NCBI GenBank assembly: GCA_013393545.1
Contig: JABXHG010000182.1
Location: forward strand, 1 to 41,771
DNA length: 41,771 nt
Reading direction: 5' to 3'
Source of the DNA: Alteromonadaceae bacterium
Lineage (GTDB): Bacteria > Pseudomonadota > Gammaproteobacteria > Pseudomonadales > Oleiphilaceae
Every line of letters begins with the position of its first letter. Position 1 is the stretch's first letter. Below, in pieces: positions 1 through 7,786 of this stretch. The notes under the pieces are model-generated. The model was not told where the DNA came from. It saw only the letters and a list, made by a program, of their open reading frames with translations, and made no database searches. A program made the translations under genes and the position numbers.

Positions 1-217
1 GCACCGGCTCGGCCGCCTCGAAGTCACTCTTGCCCAGCGTGATCAACCCCAGATAGGTCCGGATCAGCTCAATGTTCGGAATACCGTGCCGCTTGGCGAC
101 GGTGCGGGCGGTTTTGGTAAGCGATGTGTGCCGATTCAGGCAATGGCCGACCAGGGCCAGCCCGCCGTTGGGTGTATAGACTTCGGTTCGGGATTGCTGG
201 AGAGTGAAGGTACGCAT
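1..217 (-). CDS. IS1380-like transposase, N-terminal part (cut by window edge)
   Basis: The gene starts at ATG 217 and runs off the left edge, leaving about 72 residues. The visible N-terminus contains the segment NGGLALVGHCLNRHTSL followed by a basic helix. A Gly-Leu-Ala-Leu-Val-Gly stretch near the start resembles the N-terminus of IS1380-family DDE transposases. The catalytic domain lies outside the window, so integrity cannot be judged. A hairpin lies just upstream of the start (267-295), as is common in front of transposase genes. Family assignment rests on N-terminal resemblance only. Confidence 0.55.
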   Translation of the reverse strand, partial: MRTFTLQQSRTEVYTPNGGLALVGHCLNRHTSLTKTARTVAKRHGIPNIELIRTYLGLITLGKSDFEAAEPV

Positions 218-266
218 GAGCCGAAAGCACTGACTGGGTGAATGGATGTCAGGTGCTATTATATCG

Positions 267-295
267 CTCAACGCCCTGTTATTGCAGGCGTTGAG
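267..295. repeat. inverted repeat upstream of the transposase
   Basis: The arms CTCAACGCC (267-275) and GGCGTTGAG (287-295) are exact reverse complements around an 11-base loop. The hairpin lies about 50 bases upstream of the transposase start. It could block read-in transcription or bind transposase. No T-run follows on either strand. Confidence 0.5.
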
Positions 296-363
296 GGCAG
301 ATCGGGCTGCTCAAAGTCACGGATTCAGGTCTATTTCAGCGCTTTGTGGCTATTTTCGGACTT

Positions 364-389
364 TTTTTCACGTTTGTCTGCCAACCCTC
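364..389. repeat. 26-bp direct repeat, copy 1
   Basis: The 26 bases from 364 to 389, with core CGTTTGTCTGCCAACCCTC, recur exactly at 529-554. The spacing is 165 bases start to start. The flanks differ, so only the 26-mer is duplicated. Confidence 0.8.
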
Positions 390-528
390 TATTTGATTTG
401 AAACTGGCCGAGCTTGTCCCTTAAGGAGAGTTCAAAGCTCAGACGAGCCGCGGGTGTTGAAGATGAAGTTAAATAAAAACCTACCTTAAAATTAGGCAAT
501 TCAATGGGTTGGGCGTGTTTCTGGGGAA

Positions 529-554
529 TTTTTCACGTTTGTCTGCCAACCCTC
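529..554. repeat. 26-bp direct repeat, copy 2
   Basis: Exact second copy of the 26-mer at 364-389. It forms the left arm of an imperfect hairpin with the following AGGGCTGTTGG. Confidence 0.8.
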
Positions 555-609
555 AAAAAGGGCTGTTGGTTTGGGATTGTGATGAAGCGCCAGCTAAAAC
601 AGGAAGGTT

Positions 610-996
610 TCATAAATACGGGTCAACCGCCTTCAGTAAGGCCACCTCAGGATCAGGGATTCGCAAAACACCACTATCGACTTCCGTGACCACGCTAAAC
701 CGTGAGACAACGTACTCGGCAATCACTATTTCCATAGTCTCTGATTGATGGTCCCGGGTAATGGCTCTTAGCCGATCCCTGCCTTTTGCATTCAGAAGCA
801 CGTGAAGCTCTCTGGAGTCTGACAGTTTCGCTTCCCGGATTTCTGTCAGCGGTACCGAAAACGTGATTATCTCCTGGCGTGGTTCTTTAAAGAGTTCCTC
901 GCTCTGATTTTGTGCGATTGCTGCGAGCGGAACAAACAGCACGAAAGTCAGACCAATGAAGCCATAACGTAATTGTCGCAAGCTGTTTAGCGGCAT
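610..996 (-). CDS. small exported protein of unknown function
   Basis: The product has 128 residues. The N-terminus has a typical signal peptide: basic residues, a hydrophobic run GFIGLTFVLFVPLAAIA and a likely cleavage after AIA (about residue 28), so it is probably periplasmic. The mature part contains LHVLLNAKGRDRLRAITRDH followed by a V-V-S segment and a final I-P-D-P-E motif. The order 'leaf-strand, residue-rich helix, E-I-V-I-A-E-Y-V-V-S' vaguely resembles the P1 head region of SecD, but that is a fold-level impression, not a family assignment. The start codon overlaps the stop of a short upstream reading frame in a TAATG arrangement, which suggests translational coupling. Confidence 0.6.
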   Translation of the reverse strand: MPLNSLRQLRYGFIGLTFVLFVPLAAIAQNQSEELFKEPRQEIITFSVPLTEIREAKLSDSRELHVLLNAKGRDRLRAITRDHQSETMEIVIAEYVVSRFSVVTEVDSGVLRIPDPEVALLKAVDPYL

Positions 997-1121
997 TATT
1001 TGCTCTCAAGTCCACGAATCGGCACCAGCGCCAGGAAATTCTGGCAGCCATTATTATTGAAGCAGGTTCGCCCAGGCGGCCATAAAAGTAGCGAGTATTC
1101 TGCACTTCCTGCAATGTCCAA
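996..1121 (-). CDS. possible 41-residue reading frame coupled to the next gene
   Basis: A short frame ends with TAA at 998-996, overlapping the ATG of the 610-996 gene by one base. Its peptide contains CFNNNGCQNF and ends LVPIRGLESK. There is no ATG; the first possible start is a TTG at 1121, inside the inverted repeat 1115-1140, and an in-frame stop lies just upstream. It may be the 3' remnant of a lost gene whose stop once coupled to the downstream start, or it may be noncoding leader sequence. Confidence 0.2.
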   Translation of the reverse strand: MDIAGSAEYSLLLWPPGRTCFNNNGCQNFLALVPIRGLESK

Positions 1122-1140
1122 TATTTAGGAGTATTGGACA
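1115..1140. repeat. perfect inverted repeat after the DMT gene
   Basis: TGTCCAATA (1115-1123) and TATTGGACA (1132-1140) are exact reverse complements around an 8-base loop. It lies 14 bases past the stop of the exporter gene on the minus strand and upstream of the small exported protein. It lacks a following T-run, so it may be a weak terminator or a protein-binding dyad. Confidence 0.5.
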
Positions 1141-1154
1141 TATAGGGCACTGCC

Positions 1155-2108
1155 TCAGGAAGTTGTGGAGCGAATCTCATCACAGGTTTCCTCCGAGAAA
1201 TCCCGATCAAGGGCCAGTAATCTTTCGGCCTTGCGGGCGTTACGGGTCGACAACCAGGCCTGAGCAACACCGGAAAGAATAATGAGAACGCACCCGGCCA
1301 ACTGCAGCCCGGTCAGGGTCTGATCGAACAGTACCCAGGCCAGAGCCACCACGGTGATGGGTTCCAGGTACGCCAGGGTTCCGAATGTGGCTGCCGGCAA
1401 TGCCCTGAGTGCGATAACCGCCAACATGATGGCCAGAAAACCCGGAATCACGCCGGCGGCGACCAGCCAGCCCCACTGCCCCATGGCAATATTTTCGCCT
1501 TCCATCAACATCAGCGGCAGCATGCACAGTGCGCCGGCCAGCATTTGGTAGCCGCTGCGGCTCAGCACGTGAATGTGATCACTGATGGTCCGGTTGGTCA
1601 GCATAAAGGCCGTGTAGCACAGCATGGCACAGCTGGCGAGAAACAGACCAATGACTTCCTCTGCCCGGCCGCTCAGATTGAAGTTGAACTCCATCATCAT
1701 GGCGAAGCCCAACAATGCAAAGCCGATCAAGCCGACACTGGCCGCTGTAAGCCGCTCGGCGAGTAAAAAATGAGCGACAACGGATGCGGTTACCGGCGCC
1801 AGATACATGACCATCACCGCGTTGGCCATGCTGGTGTAATCCATAGCCATGATATAAAACATCACGAAGCCGGCAAGAAAAGCGCCCGTGACCAACACTT
1901 TAAAGCCGGGCCACATCAACACCTTACTGCCCTGCCCGCTGGCCAGCAGGTAAACCGCCATCAGCAGCGCGCCGATGAAAAGGCGATAAAACGTCACCGT
2001 TTCGGCGCCGGCACCGGAGTAAAAAGAAATGGTTCCGATGGTTCCCATAAAAACGGCGGACAACACCGCCGCCCAAAGGAAAACGGCTGAATTTGATTCC
2101 GGCTTCAT
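1155..2108 (-). CDS. EamA/DMT-family inner-membrane transporter
   Basis: The product is 317 residues from ATG 2108 (start MKPESNSAVFLWAA), preceded by AGGGGC at a suitable distance. A longer in-frame start at 2177 would add a 23-residue hydrophilic tail and is less likely. About ten hydrophobic segments are arranged as two EamA repeats: residues about 10-140, ending in the AERLTAASVGLIGFALLG region, and about 155-290, ending LFDQTLTGLQLAGCVLIILSG. The family exports metabolites such as amino acids or purines by proton exchange; the substrate here cannot be told. The C-terminal 25 residues are charged and probably cytoplasmic. Confidence 0.85.
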   Translation of the reverse strand: MKPESNSAVFLWAAVLSAVFMGTIGTISFYSGAGAETVTFYRLFIGALLMAVYLLASGQGSKVLMWPGFKVLVTGAFLAGFVMFYIMAMDYTSMANAVMVMYLAPVTASVVAHFLLAERLTAASVGLIGFALLGFAMMMEFNFNLSGRAEEVIGLFLASCAMLCYTAFMLTNRTISDHIHVLSRSGYQMLAGALCMLPLMLMEGENIAMGQWGWLVAAGVIPGFLAIMLAVIALRALPAATFGTLAYLEPITVVALAWVLFDQTLTGLQLAGCVLIILSGVAQAWLSTRNARKAERLLALDRDFSEETCDEIRSTTS

Positions 2109-2284
2109 AGTGCCCCTGAGAAAAAATGAATGGCCAGACAGGCGCTGGTGGATTGCAAACCCGGAATCGTACAACAAACGCCGGCGATAGTCCTTAGCTG
2201 GCTAAATACCTCTGGCGTTATCAATCATGATGTGTGACAGTTTCAGTTTGAAAATGCTTACTCATCAACACCTTCAGGCGATCT

Positions 2285-3547
2285 TTGAACGTGAATACTC
2301 AATTTCCCGGCTTTCCGGTTTTTGACACCGCAGATCGACTGCCGGATCAATTTGACCTGGCGCTTTATCCTGACCTTAAGCGTCGCCTGGACTCGCTGGA
2401 TATCGATGCCGGGTATATCCGGGAAGATTTCGGGATAGCACTGCGCTTTCTGGAAAAATACAGTGATGTCTCTGGCACGTTCAGTCGTTTTCGCAGCGAA
2501 ATTCAACGTTTTTTGAACTATACGTGGTTGATCGCCAAACGACACCTGTCGCAGATTGATGGCGAGCTGGTCTCCCGCTATTTCGCTTTTTTGAAGACGC
2601 CGCCCAAATCCTGGGTATCCCATGGCATTTATCCGGCGTTTACCGGCACGGGCGACCGGCGGCAAATCAACCCGCTGTGGCGCCCGATGGCGTTACGCAG
2701 CCGGCAGGACTCTGCGCCCTACTCCATCAGCCAGGCCAGCCTGAATGCCAGCCGGACTGCGCTGCAGACCTTCTTCAAGTATCTGATGGCGCGCGATTAT
2801 CTGGCTAGAGATCCATTTCTGGAGGTGCGCAAACGTGATGGCAAGGCTCGGCCCAAACTGGTAGATCAGGATGCCGAGGTGCGCCGCCTGACCGACTGGC
2901 AATGGTCGTTTCTGCTGGAAACCCTAACCGAACTGGCCAGCGAGGATGAACGCTACGAACGGCATCTGTTTGTCATCGTTACCATGAAAAGCCTGTTTCT
3001 GCGGGTCAGTGAGCTGGCTCCCCGCCCGGTGGATCAGGGCCGGATTCGAACACCTACGTTTGGGGACTTCCGGCGCACCATTGTCGATGGCGAGCCCTAC
3101 TGGGTGTATTCAGTGTTTGGTAAGGGCGACAAGGCCCGGCAGGTCACCCTGCCCGACGCCTATCTACCCTATTTGAAGCGCTGGCGAGAATACCTGAATC
3201 TTTCTCCGTTACCAGTCACCGGCGAATCGACCGCAATTTTGCCATCGAAGAAAGGCAATGCCATTGGCAAGCGCCAGGTACAACGTGTTTATGAGCAGGC
3301 CATGGTGGCCACCGCCGACCGCATGGAAAGCCAGGGCTTTATGGATGAGGCCAAACAGCTGCTGGCCATTCGTTCGGAAACCCATTACCTGCGCCATACC
3401 GGCGCCAGCCAGGCCATTGAGGCGGGTGGCGATATTCGCCATATCAGCGAAGAGCTGGGCCATGCCAATGCCACCTTCACCGAGTCGGTTTATGTGAATG
3501 CCGAACAGGCCAGAAGGCGCTCCGAAGGCCGGCGCCGGCAGGTTTAA
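2285..3547 (+). CDS. tyrosine recombinase / phage-type integrase
   Basis: The product has about 420 residues. The N-terminal two-fifths forms a SAM-like core-binding domain (about residues 45-175). The C-terminal catalytic domain has every expected residue: Arg240 (FLRVSELAPRP), Lys280 in GKGDKAR, His367-x-x-Arg370 (THYLRHTGAS), His393 (LGHANATF) and the nucleophile Tyr403 (SVYVNAE). It should therefore be active in strand exchange. There is no in-frame ATG at the front; TTG 2285 (behind AGG) or GTG 2291 must serve. The gene stands alone: no excisionase, tRNA or attachment repeat is visible beside it. It resembles XerC-like solo integrases rather than a housekeeping Xer protein, which is shorter. 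Confidence 0.85.
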   Translation: MNVNTQFPGFPVFDTADRLPDQFDLALYPDLKRRLDSLDIDAGYIREDFGIALRFLEKYSDVSGTFSRFRSEIQRFLNYTWLIAKRHLSQIDGELVSRYFAFLKTPPKSWVSHGIYPAFTGTGDRRQINPLWRPMALRSRQDSAPYSISQASLNASRTALQTFFKYLMARDYLARDPFLEVRKRDGKARPKLVDQDAEVRRLTDWQWSFLLETLTELASEDERYERHLFVIVTMKSLFLRVSELAPRPVDQGRIRTPTFGDFRRTIVDGEPYWVYSVFGKGDKARQVTLPDAYLPYLKRWREYLNLSPLPVTGESTAILPSKKGNAIGKRQVQRVYEQAMVATADRMESQGFMDEAKQLLAIRSETHYLRHTGASQAIEAGGDIRHISEELGHANATFTESVYVNAEQARRRSEGRRRQV

Positions 3548-3556
3548 TAGGGTGGC

Positions 3557-3588
3557 TTGACCCTGGAGCTACTCTTAAGTTTAAAACT
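3557..3588 (+). promoter_or_regulatory. MerR-type promoter for the metal exporter
   Basis: TTGACC (3557-3562) is followed by an imperfect dyad CCCTGGAGCTACTCTTAAG and then an AT-rich minus-10 candidate near 3581-3587. The spacing of 18-19 bases is longer than normal. Long spacers with a GGAG-CTAC-CTC core are typical of metal-sensing MerR-family targets (ZntR/CadR/CueR type). The right half of the dyad is degenerate. It ends about 45 bases before the exporter start. Confidence 0.5.
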
Positions 3589-3631
3589 GCCGATTAACAT
3601 TGGGATCTCATAACCGCTAAGGAGTAGTTGC

Positions 3632-4531
3632 ATGCACGACCATGGCCACGATCACAGCCACCATTTCGACACCCATAATCGTTCGTTTGTCATCGCGATT
3701 GTCCTGAACCTGGTGTTTGTGGTGATCGAAGTGGTGTACGGCCTGCTGTCGGGCTCGCTGGCGCTTCTGGCGGATGCCGGCCACAACCTGAGCGATGTCA
3801 TGGGGCTGGTGCTGGCCTGGGTGGCGATCTGGCTGGCAAGTCGCGCGGCAACACGAAGCAAAACCTACGGCCTGAAGAAAACCACGATTCTCGCCGCCCT
3901 GTTCAACGCGCTGATTCTGATTGCTGCGGTAGGCGGGATCACCTGGGAGGCGGTTCAGCGGCTCACCAGCCCGGGAGAAGTGGCTGGCCTGACGGTGATT
4001 GTGGTTGCGGGTATCGGCGTACTGATTAATGGCCTGACCATGCTGTTGTTTATCAAGGGTCAGAAAGGCGACATCAACATCCGGGGCGCTTTCTTGCACA
4101 TGGCCGCCGACACGGCCGTGTCTGTTGGTGTGGTGATCTCCGGCACCGTTATGTTGCTGACCGATTTCACCTGGATTGACCCGGTGGTGAGCCTGATCAT
4201 CGCAGCGGTGATCTTCCTGGGCACCTGGCAGTTGCTGAAGGAATCCGTCAATCTGGCGGTGGACGCGGTACCCAAAGGCATTGATCCGGCGGCGGTGAAA
4301 TCATCACTGGAGTCCCTGACAGGGGTTGATTCCGCCCATCATCTGCACATATGGGGCCTGAGCACCACGGAAAATGCGCTGACGGTGCACCTGGTTAAAC
4401 CGGACCCGGAGCGTGATCACGAGTTGCTTGATCGCGCCACCAGCATGCTGGACAAGGAGTTCGGGATTCAACACGCCACCATTCAACTGGAACGGATGTC
4501 ACAGGGCTGCCCGAACCCCACCCATTGCTGA
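3632..4531 (+). CDS. cation diffusion facilitator, CzcD/ZitB-like Zn/Cd/Co exporter
   Basis: The product has 299 residues and starts at ATG 3632 behind AAGGAG. The N-terminus is His-rich (MHDHGHDHSHHFDTHN), typical of cytoplasmic metal capture in this family. Six membrane segments follow. The two transport-site motifs are intact: His51-x3-Asp55 in DAGHNLSD on TM2 and His156-x3-Asp160 in HMAADTAV on TM5. A cytoplasmic domain of about 90 residues carries His residues (SAHHLHIWGL), and the tail ends CPNPTHC. It should export divalent zinc-like ions by proton antiport. A MerR-type promoter precedes it, but no merR gene is adjacent; the upstream neighbour is the integrase. Confidence 0.92.
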   Translation: MHDHGHDHSHHFDTHNRSFVIAIVLNLVFVVIEVVYGLLSGSLALLADAGHNLSDVMGLVLAWVAIWLASRAATRSKTYGLKKTTILAALFNALILIAAVGGITWEAVQRLTSPGEVAGLTVIVVAGIGVLINGLTMLLFIKGQKGDINIRGAFLHMAADTAVSVGVVISGTVMLLTDFTWIDPVVSLIIAAVIFLGTWQLLKESVNLAVDAVPKGIDPAAVKSSLESLTGVDSAHHLHIWGLSTTENALTVHLVKPDPERDHELLDRATSMLDKEFGIQHATIQLERMSQGCPNPTHC

Positions 4532-4574
4532 GTAGAATAACGCGCCCCTGCCTACCGCTTCAGTCGCCTGAAAA

Positions 4575-5795
4575 TCAGGTGCTTTCCGCCAAGGCCTCCG
4601 CCCTTTCCTCGCTGATCGGCCAATGCAGTGCCATTGCCACCAGGCTGAGGCCCACGGCAATCCACCAGACGCTGTTGTAATTGCCCGACACTTCATAAAG
4701 CACGCCGCCCAGCCAGACGCCGGAGAAGCTGCCCACCTGGTGTCCCAAATAAACCACCCCGTAGAAAGTGGCCATGTAGCGGGTGCCGAACATGGCGGAG
4801 ACCAGTCCGCTGGTGGGCGGCACTGTGGCCAGCCACAAAAGGCCCATCACCGCGCTGAACACAAGAACTGACACCTGCGTCAGCGGCAGGATAAGGAACA
4901 CCGCTATCAGCAAGGCCCGGGCGCCGTAAATGGCGATCAAAACGTTGCGCAAGCCGAATCGTGCGGACAGAACGCCTGACATCAACGAGCCGGCAATATT
5001 AAACAAGCCGATCAGGCTGATAGACCAGGCCGCCAGCGTGGTGCTGAAGCCCGCTTCGGTCAAAAACGGCGGCAGATGCACGGTAATGAACGCCACGTGA
5101 AAGCCACAGACAAAAAAGCCCAGGATCAACAGCCAGTACGACAGGTGTTTTCGGGCAACACAGACCGCCTCTGAGAGGGTCTGCTCCGGCTGCTCCGGTT
5201 GCCCATCCGTGTCGTTACCTGCGGCTTTTTTTCCGGCCAATGGCATGGCCAGCGCGGCCATGGTTAGAGCCATCAATGCCATCGCCTGCAGGGCCGTGTT
5301 CCAGCCCAATGATTCCACCAGCTGGCCAATCACCGGTACCAGCAGGAACTGACCGGCCGAGGCCGCAGCAGTGCCAATGCCCAGCACCAGCTGGCGTTTG
5401 TCCGGTGCCACCGCTGCGGCCATGGCGGGCAACACAATACCGAAGGAGGTACCGGCAACGCCTGCGCCAATCAGTACCCCCAAGCCGGCATTCAGGCTCC
5501 AGATGTTTGTCACGTTAACGGTCATCAGGATGCCGGCGGCATAGAGTACAGCCCCGGCCACCAGTACTTTGGTGGTGCCAAAACGATCCGCCAAGCCACC
5601 AGCGACCACCGCAACCACTCCCCAGGCCAGGTTCTGGATGGCCAGCGCCAGGCCCATAATATCCCGCCCCCAGTCGTTGAATTCGCCTATCGGCTCAACA
5701 AACAGGCCAAAACTGGAGCGCAGGCCGAAAGAGAGCATCAGCATCAGACAACCACTGATGATCAAAAAGAGTGACGACAAGGGAAGACGGCTCAT
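4575..5795 (-). CDS. MFS transporter (OxlT/monocarboxylate-like)
   Basis: The product has 406 residues and starts at ATG 5795 behind GGAGG. Twelve hydrophobic segments are visible. The loop 2-3 signature is present as GGLADRFGTTKVLVAG, with a second-half counterpart SGVLSARFGLRNVLIA. A short charged central loop (around residues 195-215, DTDGQPEQPEQ) separates the two halves. Overall it looks like the OxlT/MCT-like branch of the major facilitator superfamily, which moves small carboxylates, but no residue fixes the substrate. It is convergent with the metal exporter and separated from it by 43 bases. Confidence 0.87.
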   Translation of the reverse strand: MSRLPLSSLFLIISGCLMLMLSFGLRSSFGLFVEPIGEFNDWGRDIMGLALAIQNLAWGVVAVVAGGLADRFGTTKVLVAGAVLYAAGILMTVNVTNIWSLNAGLGVLIGAGVAGTSFGIVLPAMAAAVAPDKRQLVLGIGTAAASAGQFLLVPVIGQLVESLGWNTALQAMALMALTMAALAMPLAGKKAAGNDTDGQPEQPEQTLSEAVCVARKHLSYWLLILGFFVCGFHVAFITVHLPPFLTEAGFSTTLAAWSISLIGLFNIAGSLMSGVLSARFGLRNVLIAIYGARALLIAVFLILPLTQVSVLVFSAVMGLLWLATVPPTSGLVSAMFGTRYMATFYGVVYLGHQVGSFSGVWLGGVLYEVSGNYNSVWWIAVGLSLVAMALHWPISEERAEALAEST

Positions 5796-5861
5796 ACGGT
5801 GGCCTCCACGTTAAAGCTAATAATATGAGAACGGTGAATCGATAGATGGCGGGAACCAGAA

Positions 5862-5892
5862 ACTCCGGAAGACCTGGATAGCCTTCCGGAGT
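5862..5892 (-). terminator. hairpin terminator downstream of acuI
   Basis: ACTCCGGAAG (5862-5871) and CTTCCGGAGT (5883-5892) form a perfect 10-bp stem with an 11-base loop, 31 bases after the acuI stop. On the minus strand it is followed by TTCTGGTT, a weak U-rich tail. It lies between acuI and the MFS gene, which read the same way. Confidence 0.55.
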
Positions 5893-5923
5893 GTGGTTAC
5901 ATCAGGAAGTTATCGGTTTTGAT

Positions 5924-6907
5924 TTACCGGTTTACGTCGACAATGATGCGGCCACGAACCTTGCCTTCCAGCAGCTCGCCGGCTTTTTCAACCGCCTCGC
6001 CCAGACCAATTTCATGGCCGATTTCGCCCAGCTTGGCCACGTCCAGATCAGTACCCAGGCGTTTCCAGGCTTCCAGGCGATCTTCACGCGGGCACATCAC
6101 GCTGTCGATACCAGCCAGGGTCACACCACGCAGAATGAACGGTGCCACGGTGGCCGGGAAGTTCATGCCGGCGGCCAGGCCACAGGCAGTCACCACGCCC
6201 CGATACTTCATGGTGGAGCAGATGTTGGCCAGTACGTTGTCACCGGCAACATCCACGGCGCCGGCCCAGCGAGATTTCGCCAAAGGCTTGGCCTTCTCGG
6301 AAAATTCGGCGCGGTCCAGAATGTCCTTGGCGCCCAACTGCTTGAGGTAGTCGGCATCGTCCGGGCGACCGGTTACCGCGACTACGTCATAGCCGAGCTT
6401 GGACAGTACGGAGATGGCAACGCTACCTACGCCCCCATTGGCGCCGGTCACGACAATTTCACCGTCTTCGGGCTTCACGCCGTGCTTTTCCAGGGCCAGC
6501 ACACAGAGCATCGCCGTGTAACCGGCAGTACCAATGGCCATCGCCTGCTCCGGCGAAAACTGCTCCGGCAACGGAATCAGCCAGTCGCCGTTTACCCGGG
6601 CTTTCTGCGCCAGCCCGCCCCAGTGGCCTTCACCAACGCCCCAACCATTCAGGATAACCTTGTCGCCAACCTTGTGTTCCGGATGAGAGCTTTCTTCCAC
6701 TTCGCCCACGAAGTCGATGCCGGGCACCATGGGAAACTGTTTCACCACCGGGCCCTTGCCGGTAATGGCCAGTGCGTCTTTGTAGTTCAGGGTGGAATGG
6801 CTAACGCGAACGGTTACGTTCCCCTCTGGCAGCTGCGCTTCGTCCAGCTCCTGGAGGCCGGCACGATAACCATTGTCGTCTTTCTCGATCAGAATACCTT
6901 TAAACAT
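5924..6907 (-). CDS. acuI: acrylyl-CoA reductase (NADPH), AcuI/YhdH family
   Basis: The product has 327 residues (usual family length), starting at ATG 6907 behind AGAGGTG. It is a zinc-free medium-chain reductase: GroES-like domain (residues about 1-120, with [17 protein letters not shown] and PGIDFVGEV) and a Rossmann domain with the NADPH loop [17 protein letters not shown] (about 150) and [15 protein letters not shown]. The family reduces acryloyl-CoA to propionyl-CoA, detoxifying acrylate made from DMSP or 3-hydroxypropionate. The upstream gene is an AcuR-like repressor, and the repressor's probable operator lies 61 bases before this start. No DMSP lyase gene is within the window. Confidence 0.93.
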   Translation of the reverse strand: MFKGILIEKDDNGYRAGLQELDEAQLPEGNVTVRVSHSTLNYKDALAITGKGPVVKQFPMVPGIDFVGEVEESSHPEHKVGDKVILNGWGVGEGHWGGLAQKARVNGDWLIPLPEQFSPEQAMAIGTAGYTAMLCVLALEKHGVKPEDGEIVVTGANGGVGSVAISVLSKLGYDVVAVTGRPDDADYLKQLGAKDILDRAEFSEKAKPLAKSRWAGAVDVAGDNVLANICSTMKYRGVVTACGLAAGMNFPATVAPFILRGVTLAGIDSVMCPREDRLEAWKRLGTDLDVAKLGEIGHEIGLGEAVEKAGELLEGKVRGRIIVDVNR

Positions 6908-6967
6908 GCGTTCACCTCTTTACGGTTTTGTGCGGGTCGACGCTCTCGGTAAACGCCGACGATGATT

Positions 6968-6982
6968 TAGACCGATTGTCTA
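6968..6982. promoter_or_regulatory. AcuR operator, copy before acuI
   Basis: TAGACCGATTGTCTA has exact inverted arms TAGAC / GTCTA around five bases. It lies in the 91-base gap between acuR and acuI. The same motif, with two changes in the centre, lies before acuR (7658-7672). Confidence 0.72.
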
Positions 6983-6998
6983 TTAATGCTTAAAAAAT

Positions 6999-7646
6999 TT
7001 ACCCCGTCGGTAAACCGGCGAAGTAATACTGCGCGAACACCGTCAATGGTGCGGTGGTTTGTTCAAGCTTGGCACGCAGAACCGCACCTTCCCAGCCGAT
7101 CCAGAAAAAACTGGCCAGTTGTGCCGTGTCGGCATCGGGCGCCAGTTCACCATGGCGTTTGGCCTCATCCAGACATACGGCAAAGCGTGACTGCCAATCT
7201 TCGAACGTTTCCTGCAATTTTGACCGAAAGCTTTCCGGTAACGCCGCCATCTCCTGCCCCAGGTTGCCAATCAGGCAACCGCGACGAAACTCATAGCGCG
7301 CCATACCCTCGGCGGCATCGTCAATAAAGCCGCGAATCCGTTCCAGGGGCGATAGCTCCGGCGCCAGCAGGTGTTGGTCGATCTTGTGGGCAAAAAAACG
7401 CCCATAGTAGTCAATCAGTGCCAACCCGAAATCTTCCTTGTTTTTGAAGTAGTGGTAGAAAGAGCCTTTCGGCACCCCGGCTTGACGAAGAATGCCGTCA
7501 ATGCCCGCGGTGGCGAAGCCTTTTTCCGTCAGCACTTCCAGGCCCGCCCGCAGTAGTAAGTCACGGGTTTCGGCAGTGGATTGACGGTTTTTCGGTGGCC
7601 TGCCGCGCCGGCGGACAGGGTTGACTGGTTGCGTTAATGTTTCCAT
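6999..7646 (-). CDS. acuR: TetR-family repressor, AcuR-like
   Basis: The product has 215 residues from ATG 7646; an upstream in-frame start at 7766 would read through the operator and is rejected. After a basic RRRGRPPKNR tail comes the TetR helix-turn-helix (AGVPKGSFYHYFKNKEDFGLA, about residues 50-75). The ligand domain has the run FRRGCLIGNLGQEMAALP and FFWIGWEGAVLRAKLE, which closely match AcuR, the acrylate-responsive repressor described in Rhodobacter. It sits directly upstream of acuI in the same direction and is flanked by two copies of one operator, so it should repress itself and acuI and be relieved by acrylate. The ligand is inferred from family, not shown. Confidence 0.85.
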   Translation of the reverse strand: METLTQPVNPVRRRGRPPKNRQSTAETRDLLLRAGLEVLTEKGFATAGIDGILRQAGVPKGSFYHYFKNKEDFGLALIDYYGRFFAHKIDQHLLAPELSPLERIRGFIDDAAEGMARYEFRRGCLIGNLGQEMAALPESFRSKLQETFEDWQSRFAVCLDEAKRHGELAPDADTAQLASFFWIGWEGAVLRAKLEQTTAPLTVFAQYYFAGLPTG

Positions 7647-7657
7647 GTGTGGAATAT

Positions 7658-7672
7658 TAGACCGGTCGTCTA
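7658..7672. promoter_or_regulatory. AcuR operator, copy before acuR
   Basis: TAGACCGGTCGTCTA begins 12 bases upstream of the acuR start, where bound repressor would block transcription. The arms TAGAC / GTCTA are exact and it matches the copy at 6968-6982 at 13 of 15 bases. It is 114 bases from the divergent dehydrogenase start, which it could also affect. Confidence 0.75.
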
Positions 7673-7786
7673 GAAAATTCAACAGCGATTTCATATACGC
7701 CAACACGTGATCCTGATAGCCTGCTAAACGTAATGACAAAGGCAAGTAAAAAGGCAATTCACGCACTTATTCTAACGGAGTGAACA

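Larger units (their letters stand above)
218..609. other. gene-poor stretch next to the IS end
   Basis: This interval of about 390 bases has no convincing gene. It contains a hairpin (267-295), two copies of a 26-bp direct repeat (364-389 and 529-554), and an imperfect hairpin around 545-573 where the second repeat copy runs into a CCAACCCT / AGGGCTGTTGG stem. It is visibly richer in A and T runs than the flanking genes. The outer end of the IS element must lie here, but its terminal inverted repeat cannot be fixed without the other end. Confidence 0.5.

Noticed and set aside
4567..4579. CCTGA-AAA-TCAGG hairpin between the metal exporter and the MFS gene.
   Set aside because: The stem is only five bases, overlaps the MFS stop and has no T-run; too weak to call a terminator.
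5891..6952. Plus-strand frame opposite acuI (about 353 codons).
   Set aside because: acuI has complete family motifs, a good ribosome-binding site and a matching regulator; the opposite frame has none.
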